Source of the DNA: Desulfobacter vibrioformis DSM 8776
Lineage (GTDB): Bacteria; Desulfobacterota; Desulfobacteria; Desulfobacterales; Desulfobacteraceae
Assembly: GCF_000745975.1 (NCBI RefSeq)
Contig: NZ_JQKJ01000003.1
Span: 180,567 to 244,566 of the forward strand
Length of the DNA stretch: 64,000 bases
Reading direction: 5' to 3'
The notes under the pieces are model-generated. The model had not been told where the DNA came from, made no database searches, and saw only the letters and a program-made list of their open reading frames with translations. Below are positions 53,029-59,788 of this stretch, one piece after another. The translations under genes were made by a program, and so were the position numbers. Numbering within the stretch: position 1 is the stretch's first letter; the number at the start of each line of letters is the position of its first letter.

Positions 53029-53378
53029 GCACCGAACCGGTGTATCAGGGACTCCATGGTGACCCGTGTCAGCCAGCGCAGGAAAATCAGGGAATATTCA
53101 GCCCCGGAAAGGACCATGCCGGCCATGAAAACCAGGTGGGAAAGACCATAAAATGCAGGACCGCCAATGACGGTGAACCAGGGATTACCTGTTTTATAAG
53201 AGATAATGCCCATCAGACCGACCATGGGCCATCCTAGAACATAGCTGAAGGCAATGGCAAAAACACCGGCCAGTACTTTAAAAGACGGCTTTTCCCGGAA
53301 AGCACTTAAGTCTGCTTTGTCTTCAATGGCCTTACGGACAAACGGGGCCTGGGAAATTTTATTAAGCAAGGTTACCAT
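53025..53378 (-). CDS. Small membrane protein, unrecognised
   Basis: This 117-aa protein starts MVTLLNKISQAPFVRK and has hydrophobic helices at about residues 35-60, 65-90 and 93-105, with polar ends. A longer open frame runs upstream to 53903, but it is antisense to the glycosyltransferase gene and shows no protein-like pattern; the ATG at 53378 is preferred. No ribosome-binding site is seen. It is divergent from the glycosyltransferase gene. Its place inside the cluster suggests a role in polyene or lipid handling, without sequence proof. Confidence 0.6.
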   Translation of the reverse strand: MVTLLNKISQAPFVRKAIEDKADLSAFREKPSFKVLAGVFAIAFSYVLGWPMVGLMGIISYKTGNPWFTVIGGPAFYGLSHLVFMAGMVLSGAEYSLIFLRWLTRVTMESLIHRFGA

Positions 53379-53480
53379 GGCTGATTTATACCGGATAATT
53401 GGGGTCAAAGGAATATTAAATTCGGCATATTTAATATTTCCCTGGACTCCACTGATTATCCCACGGAAAGGAGGATATAC

Positions 53481-54212
53481 TTGGGTGAAGAGGTCAGAAC
53501 AAATGAGTGCGGGAAAATTTCGGGGCATCGCTTTGCCGTGGTGATCCCTGTATATAACCACGGTGCAATGGTCAAAGGCGTGGTGCTTGGGGCGGTGAAG
53601 CTTGGATTTCCGGTTATTGTTGTGGATGACGGCTCCACGGACATCACCCCGCAACGTGTTCAAGGAATCCCGGGAATCCGGGTGATTACCCATGAACACA
53701 ATCTTGGCAAGGGTGCTGCCCTGATGACCGGGTTCAGGGTTGCGGCTGACATAGCTGATTTTGCCATAACCATGGATGCCGACGGCCAGCATTTTCCCGA
53801 GGATGCCCTTGCCATGATCGCTGCGGTCCCCAAAGGCTCCAAACCCTTGGTGACCGGATATCGAAAACAGATGACAAATAAGTTGGTCCCATGGACCAGC
53901 CACATGGGCAGGCGGTTTTCAAACCTGTGGATCACGGCATCGGGCGGTCCCGGGATCCGGGATTCCCAGAGTGGGTTCCGCATCTATCCCCTGCCGGAAA
54001 CCCTGAACCTGAAAACCCGTGCCAGGCGGTATCAATTTGAGGTGGAGGTGCTTGTCAAAGCCCACAGGAATAAAATTGCCGTCATTGAGGTGCCCGTCCG
54101 TGTCGCATACCCTGCGGACAGGGTATCCCATTTTCATCCCTGTATTGATTTTTTACGCAACAGCGCCACATTCAGCCGGTTGATCTTCCGGCGTATCATT
54201 GGTTTGATTTAA
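53481..54212 (+). CDS. Family 2 glycosyltransferase
   Basis: This 243-aa GT2 enzyme has the nucleotide-sugar fold: VVIPVYNHGAMVKGV, VVDDGSTD, NLGKGAALMTGF and the metal-binding DADGQHFPED, then SQSGFRIYPL and the YQFEVEVLVKA tail seen in dolichyl-phosphate-mannose-synthase-like proteins. It has no membrane helices. The start is TTG at 53481 after AAGGAGG. In aryl polyene clusters a GT2 is often fused to an acyltransferase (ApeJ); here the two are separate adjacent genes, 13 bp apart. Confidence 0.88.
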   Translation: MGEEVRTNECGKISGHRFAVVIPVYNHGAMVKGVVLGAVKLGFPVIVVDDGSTDITPQRVQGIPGIRVITHEHNLGKGAALMTGFRVAADIADFAITMDADGQHFPEDALAMIAAVPKGSKPLVTGYRKQMTNKLVPWTSHMGRRFSNLWITASGGPGIRDSQSGFRIYPLPETLNLKTRARRYQFEVEVLVKAHRNKIAVIEVPVRVAYPADRVSHFHPCIDFLRNSATFSRLIFRRIIGLI

Positions 54213-54225
54213 AGGGGAATCTTTT

Positions 54226-55137
54226 GTGAAGGCATTGACCTATCGGCTGCTCATTGTATTGTCACGCTGGTTTGGCCCCTGGATTTTCACCCTGGTGTCC
54301 CGGATCATTGCCGGGGGTTATTTTTTCATGTTTCCAGGCAGGGCTGCACAGAGCGCCAGGTTTTACAGCTCTCTTTTTCCCGGCAAAGGCCGCCTGTTTC
54401 ACTGGCTATGCGCCTTTCGCCAATACCAGAATTTTACCACCGTGTTCATGGACCGTATCCGAACCCGGGGCCAGGACAACATCTGTTTTACTTCCACGGG
54501 GTGGCAGGGGTTTGAAGAAGCGTTGGACAAGGGGCAAGGCGCCATCATCCTCATGTCCCATATGGGCAATTGGGATGTGGCTGCAAGCCTTATGGCAAAA
54601 AAACGAAAGAATCTTAAACTTCTCCTTTATATGGGGGCCAAGGCCAAGGAACAGATTGAATCTGTCCAGAAACAGGCACTCCATGACAACGGCATCCGCA
54701 TTGTCGCTGTTGAACCGTCCGGGGGGTCTCCCCTTGACGTTGTGACAGGTATCCGCTTTCTGAAATCCGGCGGGGTAGTCTCTTTGACCGGGGATAAACT
54801 GTGGCATCCGGATCAAAAATCGATCAACGTGCCGTTTTTAGGGAAAAGTGCGCGGATTCCTGAGTTCCCCCATATCTTTGCCCTGCTCTCCAAGGCGCCT
54901 TTGTTTGTTTTCTTTACCTTTCGCACCGGCCCTGGCACCTATCGGTTTATGTTGTCCGATCCCATGCATATCACCTGCCCGTCACGGGAAGAACGCAGCC
55001 GTGCCGTTGCCCAATCCGCCCGGGTCTACGCAGGCATGCTGGAAAAAACCCTGCGTGAACACCCCTATGAATGGTATCATTTTGATCCGTTTCTTGTGGA
55101 TTATGCCGGACAGCACCATCAGGGCAATCGCATGTGA
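54226..55137 (+). CDS. LpxL/HtrB-like lysophospholipid acyltransferase
   Basis: This 303-aa protein of the lipid A acyltransferase (LABLAT) family has an N-terminal membrane anchor and the catalytic HMGNWDVA motif (HX4D) near residue 113, with LKLLLYMGAKAKEQIE and GVVSLTGDKL downstream. The start is GTG at 54226 after AAAGGGG. Coupled to the GT2 gene, it would acylate a sugar-linked intermediate, as proposed for aryl polyene anchoring. A decayed copy of part of this gene lies at 62796-62954. It is the last recognisable cluster gene before the accessory region. Confidence 0.88.
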   Translation: MKALTYRLLIVLSRWFGPWIFTLVSRIIAGGYFFMFPGRAAQSARFYSSLFPGKGRLFHWLCAFRQYQNFTTVFMDRIRTRGQDNICFTSTGWQGFEEALDKGQGAIILMSHMGNWDVAASLMAKKRKNLKLLLYMGAKAKEQIESVQKQALHDNGIRIVAVEPSGGSPLDVVTGIRFLKSGGVVSLTGDKLWHPDQKSINVPFLGKSARIPEFPHIFALLSKAPLFVFFTFRTGPGTYRFMLSDPMHITCPSREERSRAVAQSARVYAGMLEKTLREHPYEWYHFDPFLVDYAGQHHQGNRM

Positions 55138-55194
55138 AAATCAAAATTCACTAGTTGAAATTCTCCCTTGCCATCCAGGCGGCAGTCAAGGTAA

Positions 55195-55304
55195 TCTCCA
55201 ATTTTAAATATTTATACAGATCTGGTTATTCTTGCTTTTTGGGGTGTTATCCCGTTAGATAAGTGAATACGAAAGATAAACGGAAACTACAGATCAACTT
55301 GTTC
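55195..55304. repeat. 110-bp direct repeat, left copy
   Basis: This non-coding block matches 62951-63060 at about 106 of 110 positions. It runs from TCTCCAATTTTAAATATTTA through GGGGTGTTATCCCGTTAGAT to CAACTTGTTC. It lies 57 bp after the LpxL-like gene. The right copy follows a decayed piece of the same gene, so the pair bounds a 7.6-kb accessory segment. Confidence 0.9.
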
Positions 55305-55359
55305 TCGGCGGCTGCGCCGCCGAGAATCGCGGTGCTGACTGCGTCCAGCACCGCGATTA
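55301..55359. repeat. 59-bp double-hairpin element, copy 1
   Basis: This block is identical to 59521-59579. It contains two strong stems: CTCGGCGGC-TGC-GCCGCCGAG, and ATCGCGGTGCTG with CAGCACCGCGAT around a 7-nt loop. It is far GC-richer than its surroundings. Both copies lie in front of an accessory gene or operon. It has no ORF and no known att-site consensus that I can identify. Confidence 0.85.
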
Positions 55360-55417
55360 GATGTTTATAATAGTATTATTCATGGATTTTTTTTATTGTG
55401 CATGTTACTCATAGTCC

Positions 55418-55434
55418 GTAGATATATAGTCTAC
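55418..55434. promoter_or_regulatory. Possible controller-protein (C-box) operator
   Basis: GTAGATATATAGTCTAC is an inverted repeat (GTAGA/TCTAC), and ATAGTC is repeated 16 bp apart (55411 and 55427). It lies 40 bp before the XRE gene of a restriction-modification module. Such controller proteins bind symmetric GACT/AGTC-type sites at this place. No other operator candidate is closer. Confidence 0.45.
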
Positions 55435-55473
55435 AATTAATAAGAATTCCCCCTATAAATCTTAGGGGGAAAA

Positions 55474-55707
55474 ATGAGAGATGAAGTCGCTTTATCAATT
55501 TTCGGGAACAATGTTAGGGATTTACGTAATAAAAGACAAATCAGCCAAGAAAAATTAGCTGAATTATCTGATTTAGATCGTACTTATATAAGCTCTGTTG
55601 AGCGTGGACAAAGAAACGTCAGCATTTTGAATATTATCAAAATAGCTGAAGCTTTAAATGTAAATATTAACAGCCTCTTTGAAGGAATAGGAGGCTGTGA
55701 TGAGTAG
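55474..55707 (+). CDS. Restriction-modification controller (XRE family)
   Basis: This 77-aa helix-turn-helix protein has the size and pattern of C proteins: GNNVRDLRNKRQISQEKLAE, LDRTYISSVERGQRNVSILN, and IIKIAEALNVNINSLF. C proteins delay nuclease expression until the host DNA is methylated. The start follows AGGGGGAA. It overlaps the following nuclease gene by 8 bp. The AT-rich codon use of this gene and the next two differs clearly from the GC-richer flanking lipid genes, which indicates transfer. Confidence 0.88.
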   Translation: MRDEVALSIFGNNVRDLRNKRQISQEKLAELSDLDRTYISSVERGQRNVSILNIIKIAEALNVNINSLFEGIGGCDE

Positions 55708-56254
55708 CATTGATAAAGCATATGAATTTTATTTGCGCCATATTTATGATGAAGAAAAAATCAATTTGTTAGAAGAACATAATCTCAAAATTCCTGGTTC
55801 AGTACCTCCTGTATTATGGGAGTTATTCGGTGCATTGTTAACGGAAAGGTCTGGTGCGGGTTCAACGGGTGCGGATCTTCAGGGCTGGGAAGTTAAATCT
55901 GCAAAAGAAGGTGGCTCGTATGAGTATCAATATCATTTAAATACAGGAGCTGCTAAATTAAAAGAAGATTGTATCGTAAATCATCTTTTTTGCACTTACT
56001 CAACAACATACAAAGACGTTGTTGTGAGGGTTATGTCGGGTTCAGATCTTACTGATATTTTTTTTAAAAATTGGGAACCAGAATATTATTCAAATTATGA
56101 TGATTCAGCCCCTAAAGCGCAACGTAGACAAAGATTTAGGAAAAGTATTTCTTTTGGCTATGTTGAAACACATGGAGTTCTTTTATTAAAAATTGAGGAT
56201 GGGAGACTGGTCTTTAGAGACGACAATGTAATCCCAATATTTAATAAGGTTTGA
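55700..56254 (+). CDS. Probable type II restriction endonuclease, family not recognised
   Basis: This 184-aa protein lies between a controller gene and a C5-methyltransferase gene, the usual place of the nuclease. Near residue 60 it has TGADLQGWEVKSAK, which fits the PD-(D/E)XK core (Asp, then E-x-K). The rest (GGSYEYQYHLNTGAAKLKED, YKDVVVRVMSGSDLTDIF) is not a family I can name. ATG 55700 is chosen (AGGAGG 5 nt before) over GTG 55697. It ends 3 bp before the methyltransferase gene. The recognition sequence cannot be told. Confidence 0.7.
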   Translation: MSSIDKAYEFYLRHIYDEEKINLLEEHNLKIPGSVPPVLWELFGALLTERSGAGSTGADLQGWEVKSAKEGGSYEYQYHLNTGAAKLKEDCIVNHLFCTYSTTYKDVVVRVMSGSDLTDIFFKNWEPEYYSNYDDSAPKAQRRQRFRKSISFGYVETHGVLLLKIEDGRLVFRDDNVIPIFNKV

Positions 56255-56257
56255 ACA

Positions 56258-57421
56258 ATGAAAAATTTTATAGAATTTTTTGCTGGTGTTGGTTTAGTTC
56301 GTGAAGGCCTAAACAATAATAATTGGTCTTGTATATGGGCAAATGACATTTCACCAGATAAACAGGAATCATACGTTAAAAATTTTGGTGATAATCATTT
56401 TTGGTTAGGGGATATCTGGGATATAGCCAATAATTCAGATCTTGTTCCGAATAATGCTTTTTTATATACCGCATCATTCCCCTGCACTGATTTATCAGTT
56501 GCTGGAGCTAGAGCCGGTTTAGCTGGTGCTGAATCAGGAACATTAAATGCTCTCTTGGAAATAATAAAATACAAAAAAACAAATGGTACTTCACCAAAAG
56601 TAATTTTGCTTGAAAATGTTAAAGGGTTTCTAACTTCACACAAAGGCAAAGATGTAGCAGATATTGTAAAAAGTTTGAGTGACTTAGGTTACTTTATTGA
56701 CATCATAGAACTTGATGCTATAGATTTTTCAGCACAAAGCAGACCCAGAGTTTTTTTAATTGCTGTTGAAGAGTCATTAGCAATAAATAATATGATAATA
56801 AAAAGCAAAAAGCTTCAAATTTTTAATGAATGGTGGTCGTATTTTGAAAAATACCCAAGTCTAAGATCTGATAAAATAAAAAAAATAATATTGGATAACG
56901 AACAGTTAAATTGGGCTTTATTCAATGTTGAGTTACCACAAAAATCTACCATTAGGCTATCTGACATTATTGAAACTGATATACCAGATGACTCTGAATG
57001 GTGGTGGAATGAAAAACGCCAAAAACACATTTATGACCAGATGAGCGATAATCATAAATTGGCACTTAAGGAAATGATAAAAAAGAAACATTATTCGTAT
57101 GGAACAGTTTATAGAAGAATGAGAAATGGCAAGTCAATGGCTGAATTACGAAATGATGGTTATGCTGGTTGTTTAAGAACTCCTAGGGGGGGGTCAAGTA
57201 AACAAATATTAATCAAAGCTGGCAAAGGTCATTGGAAAGTACGTTTATTAACCCCTAGAGAATACGCGCGTTTACAAGGTGTCAGGGACAGTTTTCAGCT
57301 GCCAAAGAATGTAAACAAAGGATATTTTGCAATGGGTGATGGAGTATGTGTCCCAGTTATAGAATATATCGCAAATAATATATTGGATCCTCTTTATTTT
57401 GCGGACAACACATCTAACTAG
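56258..57421 (+). CDS. DNA (cytosine-5-)-methyltransferase
   Basis: This 387-aa type II methyltransferase has the C5 motifs in order: motif I FIEFFAGVGLVREGL, motif IV SFPCTDLS with catalytic C76, motif VI ILLENVKGF, motif VIII SAQSRPRVFLI, and motifs IX-X (RLLTPREYARLQGV, GYFAMGDGVCVPV). The variable target-recognition region spans about residues 185-310. It protects the host from the neighbouring nuclease. The stop codon lies only about 20 bp from the 3' end of a group II intron relic on the opposite strand. Confidence 0.93.
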   Translation: MKNFIEFFAGVGLVREGLNNNNWSCIWANDISPDKQESYVKNFGDNHFWLGDIWDIANNSDLVPNNAFLYTASFPCTDLSVAGARAGLAGAESGTLNALLEIIKYKKTNGTSPKVILLENVKGFLTSHKGKDVADIVKSLSDLGYFIDIIELDAIDFSAQSRPRVFLIAVEESLAINNMIIKSKKLQIFNEWWSYFEKYPSLRSDKIKKIILDNEQLNWALFNVELPQKSTIRLSDIIETDIPDDSEWWWNEKRQKHIYDQMSDNHKLALKEMIKKKHYSYGTVYRRMRNGKSMAELRNDGYAGCLRTPRGGSSKQILIKAGKGHWKVRLLTPREYARLQGVRDSFQLPKNVNKGYFAMGDGVCVPVIEYIANNILDPLYFADNTSN

Positions 57422-57441
57422 AGTTGCGGGTAATCTGGGTA

Positions 57442-58165
57442 GAGTAGAGCACTGATTCGGCCGGTTTCTTCAGCCCTTTTTATATTCGAGACGCCTTGCC
57501 GCACGCGGCCACTACGTGTTCCAAAGGCCTTGCATCCTCAGTGCTCCCTCATCAAACCGTGCATACGGTTCTCCCGTACACGGCTTTCCGATGTTCTTCA
57601 TTGTAAGGCTTGCGCCCTTTTCCACTTTGCGTAAGTTGGGATTCTATACAAATACAACTTGTTGTACAGAAAATCTGTAGAAAATCGTTTATACCCATTT
57701 GTCCTGGTACGAACTTTATGCCGTACGCATAAATGCTTACGGACCCTTTCTTCGGTAAACCATTTGACCCGAGCCATCACTTTCGTGCTGTGCTGGTAGT
57801 GAAAATAAGCTGACCAGCCTTGGGTCGCATAGTTGATCTCATCAATCAAGTCTGGCACCGATACCGGTGTTCTTCGGCGGTGAGTTAACCTTTTCACCGT
57901 TGCCTTGATGCGCTCTTCCGAGCGTTTGGATGGTTCAGTGTGTGGGTACCACTTCCCGCTTCGGGCTGCGTCTCATTTGAAATCGGAACCCAAGGAAATC
58001 AAAGCTATCTTGATAGGCATTGACTATCTTGGTTTTCTGATCATTGGGCCTGATTCCATCGATATACTCGCAATCGGGCAGCAGGGATGAGTCGATGAGT
58101 TTTTCTTCCATCTGGCGCACCACGACGTTGCGGATATAATAAGTTGGCATTGGCATCGTCTATCC
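57442..58165 (-). mobile_element. Truncated group II intron with broken reverse transcriptase/maturase ORF
   Basis: Minus-strand reading gives the end of a group II intron-encoded protein: KTKIVNAYQDSFDFLGFRFQ (RT domain 7), then after a frameshift near 57950 KWYPHTEPSKRSEERIKATV, and the maturase tail EINYATQGWSAYFHYQHSTK ending at 57598. Downstream on the same strand a 34-nt domain V is present at 57554-57587 (AAGCCGTGTACGG-GAGA-ACCGTATGCACGGTT). A 9-bp stem GAGCACTGA/TCAGTGCTC (57538-57546 with 57447-57455) then fits domain VI. Domains I-IV and most of the RT are missing, so it is dead. Confidence 0.8.
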
Positions 58166-58242
58166 CCTGATCTGATCCCTGTCCACTCTGTTGCCGCTTT
58201 TCTGCTTTTCTGAATCAATAGACACCATTATGGGGAAAGGGG

Positions 58243-58382
58243 CAATGTCATAAAGTTAAGAAACTTTTCAGATTAAAACCACGAAGTTCACGAAGAACAC
58301 GAAGTATAGTTCTCTAATATCTTCGTGAACTTCGTGTTCTTCGTGGTAAAATAAAATCTGAATGCTTAAGTTTATGGCATTG
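58243..58382. mobile_element. CAATG palindromic element, copy 3
   Basis: This 140-bp copy differs from copy 1 by only a few bases. It is flanked by the exact 10-bp direct repeat GGGAAAGGGG (58233-58242 and 58383-58392). It has inserted at the 3' end of the secreted-protein gene on the minus strand and now supplies that gene's last residues and stop codon. Confidence 0.88.
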
Positions 58383-58770
58383 GGGAAAGGGGGCTAGTTG
58401 AGGGTAGAATTGACATATCATAGGAGGCAGGCCCGCCGGTCTTGATTTCAAGCCCGTCTGGGTGGAGGACAACAGAGGTAATCTTCCAGTCTTCGCGAAG
58501 GCCGGGAGACAAGGTCTGGGTGCAGGTTTCTCCCCCCTCTGAAGATATGTATGCCATCACTTTTGTTGCGCCCGCTATAATTTCAAAGGAATCAATGGTA
58601 TCCGTCGAATCGTTCAATTTATAGAATACGCAACCGGAGACGCCCCCATTGGGGATGTCGCATACTGTATATCCAAAAAGTCTTTTTGTGGAGCAGGTCT
58701 GGGACTGGACCGGCCCATGGGCCAGTAAGAAGAATGCCAATCCGACAAATAAAAGGGTGAATCGAGTCAT
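58372..58770 (-). CDS. Secreted small protein, C-terminus altered by element insertion
   Basis: From ATG 58770 (AAGGAG 7 nt upstream) this gene encodes about 132 aa: a Sec signal peptide (MTRFTLLFVGLAFFLLAHGP...VQSQ), then a mature part with four cysteines (TCSTKRLFGYTVCDIPNGGV, GCVFYKLND, GGETCTQTL) likely paired as disulfides. I do not recognise the family. Its end reads into the CAATG element at 58382, which supplies the codons for the last residues and the stop TAA at 58372. The original C-terminus is therefore uncertain. Confidence 0.65.
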   Translation of the reverse strand: MTRFTLLFVGLAFFLLAHGPVQSQTCSTKRLFGYTVCDIPNGGVSGCVFYKLNDSTDTIDSFEIIAGATKVMAYISSEGGETCTQTLSPGLREDWKITSVVLHPDGLEIKTGGPASYDMSILPSTSPLSPMP

Positions 58771-58829
58771 GAGTTTTCTCCTTGGTTTCGGGTTAATCGG
58801 GGTCTCCCCCATCAGTGTGAATATTCAGT

Positions 58830-59510
58830 GTGAATATTCAGTTTAAATCATCAATTCGAACTATGAACATGCATAATTATTGCCAGCCGCCAGCAGGGAT
58901 TTGGGAATACCCTGAAGGGCAGAAACTCGGAAAAGTCATAAACCAAATCAGGAATAGAATCAAAAATAGTGGATTTCGGTGGATCATGGTTGCGGATGTC
59001 CCAAAGCCCAATAAGATTCTTTCGATAATGTCGAGTTCTTCAATGAAACTTATGATACGTAGCACCTCATTTTTTAACCATACCTGAACTTGTTCCCACC
59101 CCTTGCCCTGCGCTGTCTTTTCCGTCTGCCGGATGACCACAAGGGAAGAGGGTTTCTCTCAAAATTATGCAAGCGTATTCTCCAAAAAAGAGATTTTCAA
59201 GAAAAAATCACTGTTAAAAACCGTTAAAAAGGATGATTCCAATATTCTTATACCAGCTGAAGCTTTTGAGAATAGAACTATTCAAGGTTTTATGGCCGTC
59301 GGTAAAAAACTGGATACGGTTACCAATCAACACATATTCATAGTTGCGGGTCGGACAGAGATAACTGATTAAAAATATTAAGAAAAGCATGAAAAAATAG
59401 CCTCAAAAACGCCTTAGGTTAATGTTTTCGACCCCAAAAACAGCATTCTAAAAATTTATGTGAGGTTCCAACAATGCTCTTGCTACGGGTCGCAAAAAAC
59501 CGCGACCGCA
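58830..59510. other. Gene-poor stretch with two doubtful short ORFs
   Basis: The stretch holds a direct repeat of GTGAATATTCA (about 58816-58840) and two overlapping ORFs on opposite strands. One on the minus strand (58877-59140, WLKNEVLRIISFIEELDIIE) and one on the plus strand (59103-59372, FKKKSLLKTVKKDDSNILIP) have some protein-like character but match no family I know and lack ribosome-binding sites. They may be relics. An imperfect hairpin (TGCTCTT...AAGAGCA with GGTCGC/GCGACC) lies at about 59473-59518. Confidence 0.35.
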
Positions 59511-59520
59511 GAAGAGCAAC

Positions 59521-59579
59521 GTTCTCGGCGGCTGCGCCGCCGAGAATCGCGGTGCTGACTGCGTCCAGCACCGCGATTA
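59521..59579. repeat. 59-bp double-hairpin element, copy 2
   Basis: This is identical over all 59 bases to 55301-55359 and in the same orientation. It follows a third hairpin at 59473-59518 and precedes the iterated sites and Fic gene. Beyond the 59 bp the two loci share no sequence. Confidence 0.85.
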
Positions 59580-59684
59580 CTCGGACACACGTGCGCGGGC
59601 TGGCAAATTGCCCGATAATATGGTACGGCTGTAATTTTTGCAGCGCGACTGCATAACCTGTATTGCGCAATGATTACACAAAAA

Positions 59685-59764
59685 TCTAAAAACAACACAA
59701 CCTAATAACCTAAAAATTGATTGACACAAAAACCTAAAAATAATAAGGCTTAATAATCTAAAAA
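59685..59764. promoter_or_regulatory. Four YCTAAAAA sites at exact 24-bp spacing before fic
   Basis: The octamer YCTAAAAA begins at 59685, 59709, 59733 and 59757, exactly 24 bp apart each time, ending 25 bp before the Fic start codon. Related half-motifs (CCTAATAA, CTTAATAA) lie between some of them. Regular spacing of just over two helix turns suggests cooperative binding of a regulator on one DNA face, perhaps by the Fic protein's own N-terminal domain. Confidence 0.65.
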
Positions 59765-59788
59765 TACCACACTACAGATAGGTCAATA

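Noticed and set aside
53379..53903. Long upstream extension of the minus-strand membrane-protein frame
   Set aside because: It is antisense to the GT2 coding region and reads as low-quality protein; only the 117-residue part from 53378 has membrane-protein character.
55245..55310. Integron attC site at CCCGTTAGAT in the 110-bp repeat
   Set aside because: GTTAGAT fits the GTTRRRY core, but no matching RYYYAAC partner or stem was found and no integrase is present.
58877..59140. Minus-strand ORF as a membrane protein gene
   Set aside because: One hydrophobic stretch only, no ribosome-binding site, overlaps another doubtful ORF; kept only as part of the gene-poor stretch.
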